DNA from: Actinomycetota bacterium | GTDB taxonomy: Bacteria > Actinomycetota > Actinomycetes > S36-B12 | Length of the DNA: 64,000 nt | Reading direction: 5' to 3' | Assembly (NCBI GenBank): GCA_016717115.1 | Contig: JADKGE010000001.1 | Coordinates: 124,001-188,000 of the forward strand | Part shown: positions 18,208 to 29,040 of the stretch, in pieces | How the letters are laid out: each line of letters opens with the position of its first letter | Numbering within the stretch: the first letter of the stretch is position 1 | Made by a program: the position numbers and the translations under genes | Notes under the pieces: model-generated | Databases searched by the model: none | The model's input: only the letters and a program-made list of their open reading frames with translations | Told to the model about the DNA's origin: nothing

Positions 18208-18312
18208 GGCTGGCCCCTTCCGACGACTCCGATCCGCTCGGAGCTCCATGGGCAGCGTACCGCCGTGATCGACTCGCCGACAGGACGAGAACGACCCTCA
18301 ACGGGCGCCGCC

Positions 18313-19458
18313 TCAGAGGAGAACGGGCCGCTCGGTCATGCGCTCGGCCAGCACGGCCCGCAGGGCCGTGTACTGGGGCTTGATCCGCTCATTGATCAGC
18401 GCCAGGCGCTCGTCGAACGGGATGAACGCGCTCTTCATCGCGTTGATCGTGAACCATTGCAGGTCGTTGAGTCCGTAACCGAACGCGTGGCTGAGCAGAT
18501 CCATCTCGTGGGTCATCGACGTACCGGACATCAGCCGATTGTCGGTGTTCACCGTCACGCGGAAACCGAGCCGACGGAGCATTCCGATGGGATGTCGTTC
18601 GATGCTCTCGGCGGCTCCCGTCTGCACGTTGGACGACGGGCACATCTCCAAGGGGATGCGCCGGTCACGCACGAACTCGGCGAGCCGGCCCAGTCGGGCC
18701 TCGCCGTCGGCCCCGATCTCAATGTCGTCGACGATGCGCACGCCGTGCCCAAGTCGCTCGGCGCCGCACCACTGCAGGGCCTCCCAGATGCTCGGCAGCC
18801 CGAAGGCCTCTCCGGCGTGGATGGTGAAGTGGGCGTTCTCTCGGCGAAGGTACTCGAACGCGTCCAGATGGCGGGTCGGCGGGAAGCCCGCCTCGGCCCC
18901 GGCGATGTCGAAGCCGACCACGCCGTGGTCGCGGTACTCGACGGCCAGCTCCGCGATGCGGCGCGAGTGCGTTGCCGTGCGGATCGCGGTGAGCAGCACC
19001 CCGATGCGAATGGGATGGCCGGCCGCCGCGGCCAGTCGCTGGCCCTCGGCGAACCCTGCGAGCACCTCCTCGACGATTTGGTGCTCGTCGAGCCCCTTCT
19101 CGATGTGGAGTTCAGGAGCGAACCGAACCTCGGCATAGACCACGCCGTCGGCGGCCAGGTCCTCTGCGGCTTCGCGCGCCACGCGGCGCAGGGCATCGGC
19201 CGTCTGCGTCACGCCCACGGTGTGCGCGAACGTCTCCAGGTATCGCTCGAGCGAGCCGGAGTCGGCCGCCTCCCTGAACCACGCGTCGAGGGCGTCGGCG
19301 TCATGGGTGGGCAGGGCTGCGTAGCCGTCCTGCTCCGCCAGCTCGATGATCGTCTCCGGCCGCAGGCCTCCGTCAAGGTGATCGTGCAGGAGGACCTTCG
19401 GTGCCCTTCTGATCAGGTCGAGGGGAACAGGGGCGTACGAGCCAGCATCGGAGACCAT
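18313..19458 (-). CDS. add: Adenosine deaminase
   Basis: Converts (deoxy)adenosine to (deoxy)inosine, producing substrate for the PNP at 11354. The 381-residue protein has the metal-binding start LLHDHLDGGLRP, the HAGEAFGLPSIWEAL active-site segment with catalytic Glu, RLGHGVRI, and VNTDNRLMSGT with the Asp pair, all in the usual order of actinobacterial Add. The ATG at 19458 has TAGGTT six bases upstream and no Shine-Dalgarno. The EamA transporter gene, divergent from it, uses the same hexamer at the same spacing, so the two are driven back to back from a 38-base gap. Confidence 0.95.
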   Translation of the reverse strand: MVSDAGSYAPVPLDLIRRAPKVLLHDHLDGGLRPETIIELAEQDGYAALPTHDADALDAWFREAADSGSLERYLETFAHTVGVTQTADALRRVAREAAEDLAADGVVYAEVRFAPELHIEKGLDEHQIVEEVLAGFAEGQRLAAAAGHPIRIGVLLTAIRTATHSRRIAELAVEYRDHGVVGFDIAGAEAGFPPTRHLDAFEYLRRENAHFTIHAGEAFGLPSIWEALQWCGAERLGHGVRIVDDIEIGADGEARLGRLAEFVRDRRIPLEMCPSSNVQTGAAESIERHPIGMLRRLGFRVTVNTDNRLMSGTSMTHEMDLLSHAFGYGLNDLQWFTINAMKSAFIPFDERLALINERIKPQYTALRAVLAERMTERPVLL

Positions 19459-19464
19459 CCGACG

Positions 19465-19470
19465 AACCTA
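19465..19470 (-). promoter_or_regulatory. Putative -10 element of add, leaderless type
   Basis: TAGGTT on the minus strand, six bases before the ATG of add. It mirrors the identical hexamer used by the divergent transporter gene. Confidence 0.5.
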
Positions 19471-19484
19471 CCGCCACGGGTCGA

Positions 19485-19490
19485 TAGGTT
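19485..19490 (+). promoter_or_regulatory. Putative -10 element of the EamA transporter gene, leaderless type
   Basis: TAGGTT, six bases before the GTG at 19497, within the 38-base gap to add. Confidence 0.5.
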
Positions 19491-19496
19491 CACACG

Positions 19497-20342
19497 GTGA
19501 TCAGCATTGTCTTCGGGCTCGGCACGGCGATCTGCTTCGCGGCCAGCTCGCTGGTTGCCTCACGAGCGGTGAAGCAGATCGACTCGTGGTCGGTGGTGGC
19601 GTGGACGATGCTCGTCGGGCTGGTCATCACCCTCCCGTTCGTGATCGCGTCGGGGATCCCGACCGCAGCCTCGGGGGCGAACATCGGCTGGCTGCTGGCC
19701 ACCGGCGTGGGCAACGTGTCCGGACTGGTCCTCGCCGCCTTCGCCTACCGCGTCGGCAAGGTCGGCGTGATCACACCGATCCTGGCCACGGAAGGCGCAC
19801 TCGCCGCGGTGATCGCCTCGATCCTCGGCGAGAGCATCGCTCCGCTGGTCGCCTTCCTGCTGCTGCTCATCGTCGGGGGCGTCGTCCTCGCGGCGATCGC
19901 GCCGGATCCGGCCCCGCTGGACCACGAGCGCCCGGTGGTGGCCGTGCTCCTGGCGACGGGAGGGGCCGTGGTGTTCGGCATCTCCCTCTACGCTGCAGGG
20001 CGCCTCAGCGGCGACCTGCCCATCTCCTGGGTGCTTCTGCCGGCGCGCCTCGTGGGTGTCCTCGCCCTGACCATCCCGCTCGCGCTCACCCGGCGCCTGA
20101 ACCTGACGCGTCGCACCGCCCCGCTCGTCGCGGGCATGGGGGTACTCGAGGTGGTGGGGTTCACATCGTTCGCCATCGGTGCCCAGTACCAGGTGGCCAT
20201 CACGTCGGTACTGGCGTCCCAGTTCGCGCCGATCGCCGCCATCATGGCCTTCCTCTTGTTCAAGGAGCGGCTCGGCAGGCTGCAGATCACCGGCGTCGCG
20301 ATCATCGTCGTGGGCGTTGCCGCCCTCACCCTCGCCAGCTGA
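19497..20342 (+). CDS. EamA/DMT family transporter
   Basis: A 281-residue protein made almost entirely of about ten hydrophobic helices arranged as two EamA repeats (residues about 1-135 and 145-281). It has the family's helix-ending patterns such as ALAAVIASILGE in the first half and AIMAFLLFKERLGRLQITGVAIIVVG in the second. DMT transporters move small metabolites, often outward. It lies back to back with adenosine deaminase, so a nucleoside or base is conceivable, but this is context only. The start is GTG with a leaderless-type promoter. Confidence 0.9.
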   Translation: MISIVFGLGTAICFAASSLVASRAVKQIDSWSVVAWTMLVGLVITLPFVIASGIPTAASGANIGWLLATGVGNVSGLVLAAFAYRVGKVGVITPILATEGALAAVIASILGESIAPLVAFLLLLIVGGVVLAAIAPDPAPLDHERPVVAVLLATGGAVVFGISLYAAGRLSGDLPISWVLLPARLVGVLALTIPLALTRRLNLTRRTAPLVAGMGVLEVVGFTSFAIGAQYQVAITSVLASQFAPIAAIMAFLLFKERLGRLQITGVAIIVVGVAALTLAS

Positions 20343-20362
20343 GCAGCGCGCGACGCCCTCTC

Positions 20363-20743
20363 CTACTCGACCGGATCCCGGTCGTACTCGTCATCGTCGT
20401 CGCGGTGCACATGATTGCCATGGAAGGCGGGCAGGCATACGGCCAGATACCGGGCCCCCTCCTTCGTCGTGTAGCGGATCCGCTCGTGCGCGCGGGTGAT
20501 GACGGCCTGCCCTGCCCGCACGTGCGTCACCCCGTCGTCGTGCTCGACATCGAGGGAGCCGTCGAGCACGACAGTGAACTCGTCGAACTCCGGCTGCTGG
20601 AACGGCTCGTCCCAGCCCGCAGGGGCCAGCATGTGCGCGATCGACACAGCATCGTCGCCGCTGGACGCATGGCCGACGTACTCCTCGATCACCTTGCCGC
20701 CGGGCACGGGCACGATCGCCGGGGCGGGAATCAGCTCAGGCAT
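20363..20743 (-). CDS. Cupin domain protein
   Basis: A 126-residue single-domain cupin. The two short motifs are recognisable (PEFDEFTVVLDGSLDVEHDDG and later AGQAVITRAHERIRY), and the acidic/His-rich tail could bind metal. Such proteins are often isomerases, dioxygenases or sensors; nothing selects one here. Its start overlaps the 3' end of the oxidoreductase gene by 13 bases, so the two are probably co-transcribed. A sugar-related role would suit the Gfo/Idh/MocA neighbour but is inference. Confidence 0.82.
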   Translation of the reverse strand: MPELIPAPAIVPVPGGKVIEEYVGHASSGDDAVSIAHMLAPAGWDEPFQQPEFDEFTVVLDGSLDVEHDDGVTHVRAGQAVITRAHERIRYTTKEGARYLAVCLPAFHGNHVHRDDDDEYDRDPVE

Positions 20744-21735
20744 ACCCGTGGCTCCATTCCCGCGGCCAGGTAGATATCGTCGATCATCTGCATCGTGACC
20801 ACAGCGTCGTCGCTGTCCGTCGCCATCGGCACTCCTTCGCGGACAAGCCGCGCGAAGGCCTCCAGCTGGTAGGTGTAGGTGGTGCGGCTTCCCATCGACT
20901 CGACGTGCTGATCCGTGCCGACAGTGACGATGATGCGATCGTCGAGGTGCGCCTGGAGGAATGCGGGAGCGAAGGCCTCACCCAGTGAGCCGACGAGCCT
21001 CAGCGAGAAGTCCAGCACCCCGTGCGTCATGCTGCTCTCCAGCCTGGCCGGGAGCCCGCTCGGGAAGACGAGGTCCGCCGACATCCACGCATCGACGCCT
21101 AGGTGCGCCGGGATCTCCGCACCGCGCGCCCGCACCACCGTCGGCTCGCCGCCGCCAAGGCCCGAAAGGTCGCGGATCGCGTGCACCGCGTAGCAGCCGA
21201 CGTCCATGAGCCCTCCGCCGGCCAGCGCTGCCTGCCAGCGCGGGTCGCCCGCGGGAGGCGGTGGCATCAGCATGCGTGCCTCGACCAACTGCAGATCGCC
21301 GATCTCGCCGCTGCCCGCAAGCTCGATCATTCGCTTCATCAGGGGGTGGTAGGCGTAGTGAAACGCCTCGACGACATGGACGCCCTTGGCCTTCGCCGCG
21401 TCCCGGACTATGCGTGCCTCGGCAGCGTTGCTGGCATACGGCTTCTCGGTCAGCACGTGCTTGCCGGCCTCGATCGCTCGAAGGTTCATCGGCCCGTGGA
21501 GGCCGTTGGCGAGGGGGTTGTAGATCGCCTCGACCTCAGGATCGTCGATCACGTCCTGGTAGGTGTCGAGCACGCGTTCGAAGCCGTGCTGGACGCCGAA
21601 GGCCTCGGCGCGGCCCCTGTCCCGCGCGGCCACCGCCACCAGCCGGGCACCCGTCGCGTGCGCCGGCTTGATGATGGCGATCTCGCTGATCCTCGCCGCG
21701 CCCAGAACCCCCAGGCGAAGGGGGGTGTCAGTCAC
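20731..21735 (-). CDS. Gfo/Idh/MocA family oxidoreductase
   Basis: A 334-residue NAD(P)-dependent dehydrogenase of sugars or inositol-like compounds. The N-terminal Rossmann fold begins LRLGVLGAARISEIAIIKPA. The family's EKP motif is present (HVLTEKPYASNAAEA, catalytic Lys), followed by VVEAFHYAYHPLMKRM and the C-terminal sheet domain. It overlaps the small membrane gene upstream by eight bases and the cupin gene downstream by 13, forming a three-gene minus-strand unit. The substrate is not predictable. Confidence 0.9.
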   Translation of the reverse strand: MTDTPLRLGVLGAARISEIAIIKPAHATGARLVAVAARDRGRAEAFGVQHGFERVLDTYQDVIDDPEVEAIYNPLANGLHGPMNLRAIEAGKHVLTEKPYASNAAEARIVRDAAKAKGVHVVEAFHYAYHPLMKRMIELAGSGEIGDLQLVEARMLMPPPPAGDPRWQAALAGGGLMDVGCYAVHAIRDLSGLGGGEPTVVRARGAEIPAHLGVDAWMSADLVFPSGLPARLESSMTHGVLDFSLRLVGSLGEAFAPAFLQAHLDDRIIVTVGTDQHVESMGSRTTYTYQLEAFARLVREGVPMATDSDDAVVTMQMIDDIYLAAGMEPRVCLS

Positions 21736-21910
21736 GCGCCAGGCCGAGGATGCCGTAGGCGCCGGTGCCGAACAACAGCACGGCCGCGCCGGCCGCGGCG
21801 GCCGAGTTGCCGTCGTTCATGAGGCCGATTCCCCAAACGACCAGCCCGCAGATGATCAGCAGCATGATGAACGCACCGATGGGGTGCCCCTTGTCCGCGT
21901 GCTCGCTCAT
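21728..21910 (-). CDS. Small two-helix membrane protein
   Basis: A 60-residue protein: a short charged N-terminus (MSEHADKGHPIG), a hydrophobic helix (about 12-31), an NDGNS turn and a second Ala/Gly-rich helix (about 37-56). The ATG has GAGGAGA upstream. The gene overlaps the oxidoreductase start, which argues that it is translated. Not recognised; no function can be assigned. Confidence 0.65.
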   Translation of the reverse strand: MSEHADKGHPIGAFIMLLIICGLVVWGIGLMNDGNSAAAAGAAVLLFGTGAYGILGLARD

Positions 21911-21943
21911 GCTTCGTCTCCTCGCGAGGTGTTCGTCACTGGA

Positions 21944-23233
21944 TCAGTCCACCCGCCCGATGACGAGTGGTAGCCGCTCAATCGTAGAGCCCGCCGGTCC
22001 GACGTCGACGGCGCCGTCCAGTGCCTGGTGGGCGCGGGCGAACCGAGCCGGCTCGTCGGAGTACAACGTCATGAGTGGAGCTCCCTTCACCACGACGTCG
22101 CCGGGCTTGGCGTGGAGCACGACTCCAGCGCCCGCGGACACCGGATCCTCCTTGCGCGCCCTGCCGGCGCCCAGCCGCCACGCAGCCACCCCGATGCTGA
22201 GTGCGTCCAGCCGCGTCACGACGCCCGACGTGGTCGCCGTGATCACGTCGCTCTCACGAGCGGTGGGCAAGGCCGCGCGCGGATCCCCGCCCTGTGCCTG
22301 GATCATGCGATTCCACACGTCCATGGCCGAGCCGTCCACAAGGGTCGTGGCGGGATCGATATCGGTGATCCCGGCCAGGTCGAGCATCTCGCGCGCCAAC
22401 GTGACCGTCAGTTCGACCACGTCGGCTGGACCACCCCCGCTGAGGACCTCGACGGACTCCGTCACCTCGAGCGCGTTGCCGACCGCGAGGCCGAGAGGCA
22501 CGTCCATGGCGGTGATCAACGCCCTCGTGGTGACGCCGGCGCGGTTACCGAGGCGGACCATGGTCTCGGCGAGTTCGCGTGCCTTCGCCGGATCCGACAT
22601 GAAGGCGCCCGAACCGGTCTTCACATCGAGGATCAGGCCGCCCGCTCCCTCGGCGATCTTCTTGCTCATGATGCTGCTGGCGATCAACGGGATCGCCTCG
22701 ACGGTGCCGGTGACGTCGCGCAAGGCGTAGAGCTTCTTGTCGGCCGGGGCGAGGCCGTCGCCGGCGGCGCAGATGACCCCGCCCACGTCCCGAAGCACCG
22801 AGAGCATCTCCTCGTTGCTGAGCAACGCTCGCCATCCCGGGATCGACTCGAGCTTGTCGAGGGTGCCCCCGGTATGGCCGAGGCCACGGCCACTGAGCTG
22901 AGGGACCGCCGCGCCGCAGGCCGCGACGACCGGGACCAGCGGAAGGGTGATCTTGTCACCCACTCCTCCCGTCGAGTGCTTGTCGACGGTCGGCCGCGGC
23001 AGGCCGCTGAAGTCCATGCGCTCCCCGCTGTCGATCATCGCAGTGGTCCACTGCGCGATCTCCTTCTCGGTCATCCCGTTGAGGAGGATCGCCATGGCCA
23101 GGGCCGACATCTGCTCCTCGGCCACCACCCCACGCGTGTATGCGTCGATGACCCAGTCGATCTCGTCCTTGGTCAGCGCACGGCGATCGCGCTTGGCCTT
23201 GATGACGTCGACGGCCGCGAACGGCTCAACCAT
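21944..23233 (-). CDS. deoA: Thymidine phosphorylase (pyrimidine-nucleoside phosphorylase)
   Basis: Phosphorolyses thymidine or deoxyuridine to the base and deoxyribose-1-phosphate. The 429-residue protein has the family signature VDKHSTGGVGDKITL with the phosphate-binding segment, the SGRGLGHTGGTLDKLESIPG motif, KTGSGAFM and the C-terminal alpha/beta domain. Its ATG overlaps the stop region of cdd by eight bases, so deaminated cytidine products feed directly to a co-translated phosphorylase. It is the last gene of the nucleoside-import operon running from 28896. Deoxyribose-1-phosphate made here would rejoin the pathway at the mutase (12166). Confidence 0.95.
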   Translation of the reverse strand: MVEPFAAVDVIKAKRDRRALTKDEIDWVIDAYTRGVVAEEQMSALAMAILLNGMTEKEIAQWTTAMIDSGERMDFSGLPRPTVDKHSTGGVGDKITLPLVPVVAACGAAVPQLSGRGLGHTGGTLDKLESIPGWRALLSNEEMLSVLRDVGGVICAAGDGLAPADKKLYALRDVTGTVEAIPLIASSIMSKKIAEGAGGLILDVKTGSGAFMSDPAKARELAETMVRLGNRAGVTTRALITAMDVPLGLAVGNALEVTESVEVLSGGGPADVVELTVTLAREMLDLAGITDIDPATTLVDGSAMDVWNRMIQAQGGDPRAALPTARESDVITATTSGVVTRLDALSIGVAAWRLGAGRARKEDPVSAGAGVVLHAKPGDVVVKGAPLMTLYSDEPARFARAHQALDGAVDVGPAGSTIERLPLVIGRVD

Positions 23234-23645
23234 GGAAGGTCCTGTCCTCTGCTCGATCGACGAGGTCCTGCGGGCCGAACGCCTGCGGAAGGATGTCCGT
23301 GAGCGTGAGGAGGCCCTCAGGAGTCTTGATCAGCGTCGTCGGACGACCGTTCTCCCACAGCAGCTGGCGACATCGGCCGCACGGCATGAGCGAGTTCCCG
23401 TGCTGGTCGACGCAGGAGACGGCCACTAGGCGACCGCCACCCGTCGCATGGATGCTCGAGACCATTCCGCATTCCGCGCAGAGCCCCACCCCGTAGGCGG
23501 CGTTCTCCACGTTGCAGCCGCAGACGATGCGCCCGTCGTCCATGAGACCGGCCACGCCGACCTTGAATCGCGAGTAGGGCGCGTAGGCCCTCTCCATGAT
23601 CTCGATCGCCGCCGCGTCGAGGGCGTCCCAGTCGATGGTCGGCAC
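23226..23645 (-). CDS. cdd: Cytidine deaminase
   Basis: Deaminates (deoxy)cytidine to (deoxy)uridine with a zinc-bound water. At 139 residues it matches the small tetrameric class. FKVGVAGLMDDG and NVENAAYGVGLCAECG (zinc Cys and catalytic Glu) are followed by MPCGRCRQLLWE with the other two zinc cysteines. The frame is open far upstream through the permease gene; the GTG at 23645 (MPTIDWDAL) is chosen because the family begins there and it lies eight bases after the permease stop. Confidence 0.95.
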   Translation of the reverse strand: MPTIDWDALDAAAIEIMERAYAPYSRFKVGVAGLMDDGRIVCGCNVENAAYGVGLCAECGMVSSIHATGGGRLVAVSCVDQHGNSLMPCGRCRQLLWENGRPTTLIKTPEGLLTLTDILPQAFGPQDLVDRAEDRTFHG

Positions 23646-23653
23646 GATCGGCC

Positions 23654-24949
23654 CTACTCCTTCTCGTACGGCACACCGTCGGCGGCGGGCGGGCGGGCGC
23701 GGCCGACGAGCCCGGCGACCACGACGATCGTCACGAGGTAGGGCGCCATGGCCAGGAACTCCGTGGGAATGGGGGTGTCGAGAAGGGCGAACTTCTCCTC
23801 GAGCGACTCCGAGAAACCGAAGATGAGGGCAGCGCCGAAGGCTCCGATCGGGTTCCAGGCGCCGAAGATCATGGCGGCAAGACCGATGAAGCCCCGGCCA
23901 CCGGTCAGCCCCTCGTCGAATCGTCCGACCGTGCCGAGCGTGAACCACGCACCGGCGAATCCGCCGACCATCCCACCGTAGATGACGGCGAGATACCGGA
24001 CCTTGGCGACGCTGACGCCCAGGCTGTCGGCTGCTTTCGGGTTCTCGCCCACGGCCCGTGTGCGAAGGCCCCACCTGGTGCGGAACAGCAGGTAGGTCAC
24101 GGACCCGACGAGGACGTACATGCCGTACACGATGACCGTCTGATTGAAGAACATCGGCCCGATGATGGGGATGTCGGCCAGCACCGGGATCTTGATCGCC
24201 GGGAAGATCGGTGCGTCGTTCAGCTCGGGGCTCTTGACCAGCACCTGGCTGGTGAGGAACGACGTCAGTCCCAGGACGAGGATGTTGATGACCACACCGA
24301 TGATGATCTGGTCGACACGGAAGTTGACCGCCAGCACGGCCAGGAGCAGGGCGAGGACGCCACCGGTCAGGGTCGCCGCAAGGAGCCCGACCCAGCCGCC
24401 CAGCAAGGAACCCATCACCACACCGGTGAACGCGCCGCCGAGGAGCATGCCCTCGATCCCGATGTTCACCACGCCTGAGCGCTCGCACAGGATGCCCGAC
24501 AGGGCGCCGAGCGCGATCGGCGTGCAGCGGGCCACGGTCGCTACCAGCATGCTGATGAGCGAGAACTCCTGCCCCGCCGTCGCCCACACCATCATCGCCA
24601 TCACGAACACGCCGAAGCTGATGCCGAGGATGAGCGTGGACTTGCGCTGGAATCCGCGCACGAACTGCGATGCGCCGAGGAATCCGAGCACCATCGCGAG
24701 CACCCAGAGGGACGCGGTGACCGGAACCACCAGTGCACTCAGCTGGATCGTGTCGTCGACCGTGCTGAGCCCGAAGGTCGCCACCCCCGAGACGTTGGGG
24801 ATGAAGACGACCACGACGAAGGCGGACAGCAGCAGCATCACGATGCCGGTGATGCGGGCCTTCTTGATCTGCCCGCGCGTGAGCTCCTTGGTACGCCGGC
24901 CCGTGACCTCGTAGGACTCCGTGGGCGGCTTCTCGTATGTTTCGCTCAC
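23654..24949 (-). CDS. Nucleoside ABC transporter permease, second
   Basis: A BPD_transp_2-type permease of the BMP/nucleoside importer group, 431 residues. A polar N-terminus is followed by about 9-10 helices, including the conserved GALSGILCERSGVVNIGIEGMLL segment and the coupling-helix region (TRAVGENPKAADSLGVSVAKVRYLAV). The GTG at 24949 overlaps the preceding permease stop as GTGA; another GTG nine bases upstream is possible. It pairs with the permease at 24946-26118. It ends eight bases before cdd, which ties transport to pyrimidine salvage. Confidence 0.92.
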   Translation of the reverse strand: MSETYEKPPTESYEVTGRRTKELTRGQIKKARITGIVMLLLSAFVVVVFIPNVSGVATFGLSTVDDTIQLSALVVPVTASLWVLAMVLGFLGASQFVRGFQRKSTLILGISFGVFVMAMMVWATAGQEFSLISMLVATVARCTPIALGALSGILCERSGVVNIGIEGMLLGGAFTGVVMGSLLGGWVGLLAATLTGGVLALLLAVLAVNFRVDQIIIGVVINILVLGLTSFLTSQVLVKSPELNDAPIFPAIKIPVLADIPIIGPMFFNQTVIVYGMYVLVGSVTYLLFRTRWGLRTRAVGENPKAADSLGVSVAKVRYLAVIYGGMVGGFAGAWFTLGTVGRFDEGLTGGRGFIGLAAMIFGAWNPIGAFGAALIFGFSESLEEKFALLDTPIPTEFLAMAPYLVTIVVVAGLVGRARPPAADGVPYEKE

Positions 24950-26114
24950 GCTCCCCACCCCTGGCTGATCTGAGTCGACGACGCATCGGTCTTCACGCGG
25001 TAGATGGCGCCGATCAAGGCGGGCGCTGCCACGAAGATGATGATCAGGGCCTGGATGACGGAAATGAGGTCGATCCCCACATCCGCGTTGGCCTGCATGT
25101 ACTGCCCGCCGGCATTGAGCCCACCGAAGAGCAGGGCGGCCATCACCACGCCGTAGGGATTGGACCGGCCGAGCAGGGCCACGGCGATGCCGTCGAAGCC
25201 GAGGCCCGCGTTGAATCCGGGACTCGCCCGGTCCAGCACCCCGAGCACCTGGCCAGCGCCCGCCAGGCCGGCGAGCGCCCCCGCCAGCATCATGACGAGG
25301 ATGTAGACCTTCGCGACCGACATGCCCGCATACCGAGCCGCGCTGGGATTTGCGCCCACGGCGCGGAACTCGAAGCCGGTGTTGGTGCGGAACAGCAGCC
25401 AGTTGACGACGAACGCCGCCCCCAGCGCGAGGAACAGGCCAAGGTGGACCTTCATCGCCGGGTCGAGCCAGCCGAGCAGGGCCGGCAACTGCGCGCTGGG
25501 CTCCACGCTCTTCGAGATCGGGTCGTTGCGACCCTCCCGCTGGAAGAGCTCCGTCTTGAGCATGTAGTCGACGAGGCGATACGCGACGTAGTTCAGCATG
25601 ATCGTGACGATGACCTCATGTGCCCCGGTCTTCGCCTTGAGGAAGCCCGGGATGAATCCCCAGAGGGCTCCACCGACGATCGCGGCCACGATCGCGAGCG
25701 GCAGGTGGACGAACCACGGAAGGCCGGTGAACGAGAAGCCCACCAGCACGGCGAACATCCCGCCGATCAGCAGCTGGCCCTCTCCGCCGATGTTGAACAG
25801 GCCCGCACGGAAGGCCACGGCCACTGCGAGTCCGGTGAGGATGAGCGGGGTGGCCTCCGTCAGCGTCGCCGAGATGGCGCGAAGGGATCCGACGGACCCC
25901 TTCAGCAGGGCGAGATACGCCTCGATCATCTGCGAGAAGCTCGACCCCGTGAGCATGATGATGATGGCGCCGATGACGAGGGCGGTGAACACGGCGAGGG
26001 CCGGGATGACGAAGGCTGTCTTCCAGTCGGTCGCGGTGGTGAGCTTCCGCAGGAATGACGGCCCGGGACCGTCGTCCGGCTCGATCGTGATGCTGCCGTC
26101 GGGGGATGTGAGGC

Positions 26115-26118
<4 letters not shown>
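24946..26118 (-). CDS. Nucleoside ABC transporter permease, first
   Basis: A 390-residue permease with about 9-10 helices. It has the group hallmark FRAGLFNIGGEGQLLIGG, the coupling-helix stretch FRAVGANPSAARYAGMSVAKVY, and FDGIAVALLGRSNP near the C-terminus. The ATG at 26118 overlaps the ATPase stop as ATGA; longer in-frame codons to 26352 are antisense to the ATPase and are dropped. With the second permease it forms the membrane channel of an importer like Streptococcus RnsCD or Bacillus NupPQ (from memory of those systems). Confidence 0.92.
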
Positions 26119-27620
<1,502 letters not shown>

Positions 27621-27676
27621 CTATCCGTCCTTGTCCTGGCCAGAGGATTGCCGGTCCAAACCTAGTGCCCAAAGCG

Positions 27677-27708
27677 GAGGGAGGGGTCCGGATTCGGACC
27701 CCTCCCTC
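27677..27708 (-). terminator. 14-bp perfect hairpin between binding-protein and ATPase genes
   Basis: Arms GAGGGAGGGGTCCG and CGGACCCCTCCCTC (27677-27690 and 27695-27708) are exact complements with a four-base loop. The downstream U-run on the transcribed strand is weak (CTTTGG). Position inside an operon, just after the lipoprotein gene, suggests partial termination or 3'-end protection, so that more binding protein than transporter is made. The same hairpin exists on both strands. Confidence 0.75.
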
Positions 27709-27729
27709 ATGCTTGCCGTACTGGGGTGA

Positions 27730-28896
27730 CTACTCGCCCTTGACGCTGACCGAGCCGTCGATGATGCCGGCCTTGATCGTGTCGATCTGTGCAGCGAGCT
27801 CAGCCGGGACCATCGACTCCATGTCGTGGTACGGGGCCAGGCCGACGCCGCCGTTCTCCAGCGTGCCGACCGTGACGCCACCCTCGAAGGTGCCGTCAAC
27901 CACGGACTTGATCGCGTTGAACGTCGTGACATCCATGTTCTTGAGCACGGAGGTCAGGTAGACCGCCGAGTTCGCGGTGTCGGACTCGAACTGGTCGCTG
28001 TCGACGCCGATGATCATGAGCTTGTCGGTGCCGAGCTCGGTGGCGAGTGCCGCAGAGCCGAGGCCGACCGGGCCGGCGACGGGCATGACGATGTCCGCGC
28101 CCTCATCAACCAGGTTCTGCGCGAAGGTGCGGCCGTCATCGAGGCTCTCGAAGTTCTCGGTGAACAGGCCCTTCTGCTTCTTCGGATCCCAGCCGATGAC
28201 CTTGACGTCGGTTCCGTTGTCGGCGTTGTACTGCTGCACGCCGTAGTAGAAGCCGTCCATGAAGATGGTGACCGGCGGGATGTTGACGCCACCGAAGGTG
28301 CCGACCTTGCCGGTCTTGCTCATACCCGCGGCGAGGTAGCCGGCGAGGAACGCGGCCTCATCGGTGTTGAACACCTGGCCGAGCACGTTGTTGTTCGTGA
28401 TGTCGCCATCGGCATACGCGTAGTCGACGATGGTGAACGGGACGTCGGGATTGGCATTTGCCGCTTCCTTCGTCGCGTCGCCGAGCAGGAAGCCGACGGT
28501 CACGACGACGTTGCAGCCCTGATCGATGAACGCCTGGATGTTGGTGGCGTAGTCGGTCTCCGCCTGCGACTCGAGGACGAGTGCCTCGACGCCGAGCTGC
28601 GCCGCAGCATCGGTGACGCCCTTGTACGCCTTCTGGTTGAAGCCCTTGTCGTCAACGCCACCGACGTCGGTGACCTCACACGCCTTGAGCCCGGCGCCCG
28701 TGGTGGTTCCACCCGTTGCGGAGGCGGCCGCCGAGGCCTCAGCCGAGACGGCCGGGGCGGCGCTGGTCGCGGCAACGCTGGCTGCCGCACTGGCAGCGGC
28801 GGAGGTCTCCGAGCTGGTGCTGCTCGAACTGCACCCGGCCAGCGCCATCGCCGAGACGGCGACGAGGGCCGCCGCGATCTTGAGATTGGTCTTCAA
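27730..28896 (-). CDS. BMP family nucleoside-binding lipoprotein
   Basis: Substrate-binding component of the importer, 388 residues. The lipoprotein signal ends in LAGC (Cys at about residue 21), followed by a Ser/Ala-rich linker to about residue 70. The BMP (PnrA-like) domain then starts ACEVTDVGGVDDKGFNQKAYKG, with later GFLLGDATKEAA and GADIVMPVAGPVGLG typical of purine-nucleoside receptors. The start is TTG at 28896, with AAGGAGAG five to six bases upstream. It is the first gene of the operon. The 144 bases upstream (28897-29040) hold no gene and no -10 that I trust. Confidence 0.93.
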   Translation of the reverse strand: MKTNLKIAAALVAVSAMALAGCSSSSTSSETSAAASAAASVAATSAAPAVSAEASAAASATGGTTTGAGLKACEVTDVGGVDDKGFNQKAYKGVTDAAAQLGVEALVLESQAETDYATNIQAFIDQGCNVVVTVGFLLGDATKEAANANPDVPFTIVDYAYADGDITNNNVLGQVFNTDEAAFLAGYLAAGMSKTGKVGTFGGVNIPPVTIFMDGFYYGVQQYNADNGTDVKVIGWDPKKQKGLFTENFESLDDGRTFAQNLVDEGADIVMPVAGPVGLGSAALATELGTDKLMIIGVDSDQFESDTANSAVYLTSVLKNMDVTTFNAIKSVVDGTFEGGVTVGTLENGGVGLAPYHDMESMVPAELAAQIDTIKAGIIDGSVSVKGE

Positions 28897-29040
28897 TGTC
28901 TCTCCTTGTTTAGTGGCAGGTCGCCGTCATGGCGCTCGCACATCTCCCACACCCTAACCACCCGATGGGGGCATTGCTAACGCCACCTCCGGCTGGCTCG
29001 GATCGTTATCTCATGTACACCTTCGTGAGCGTGCGATCGT

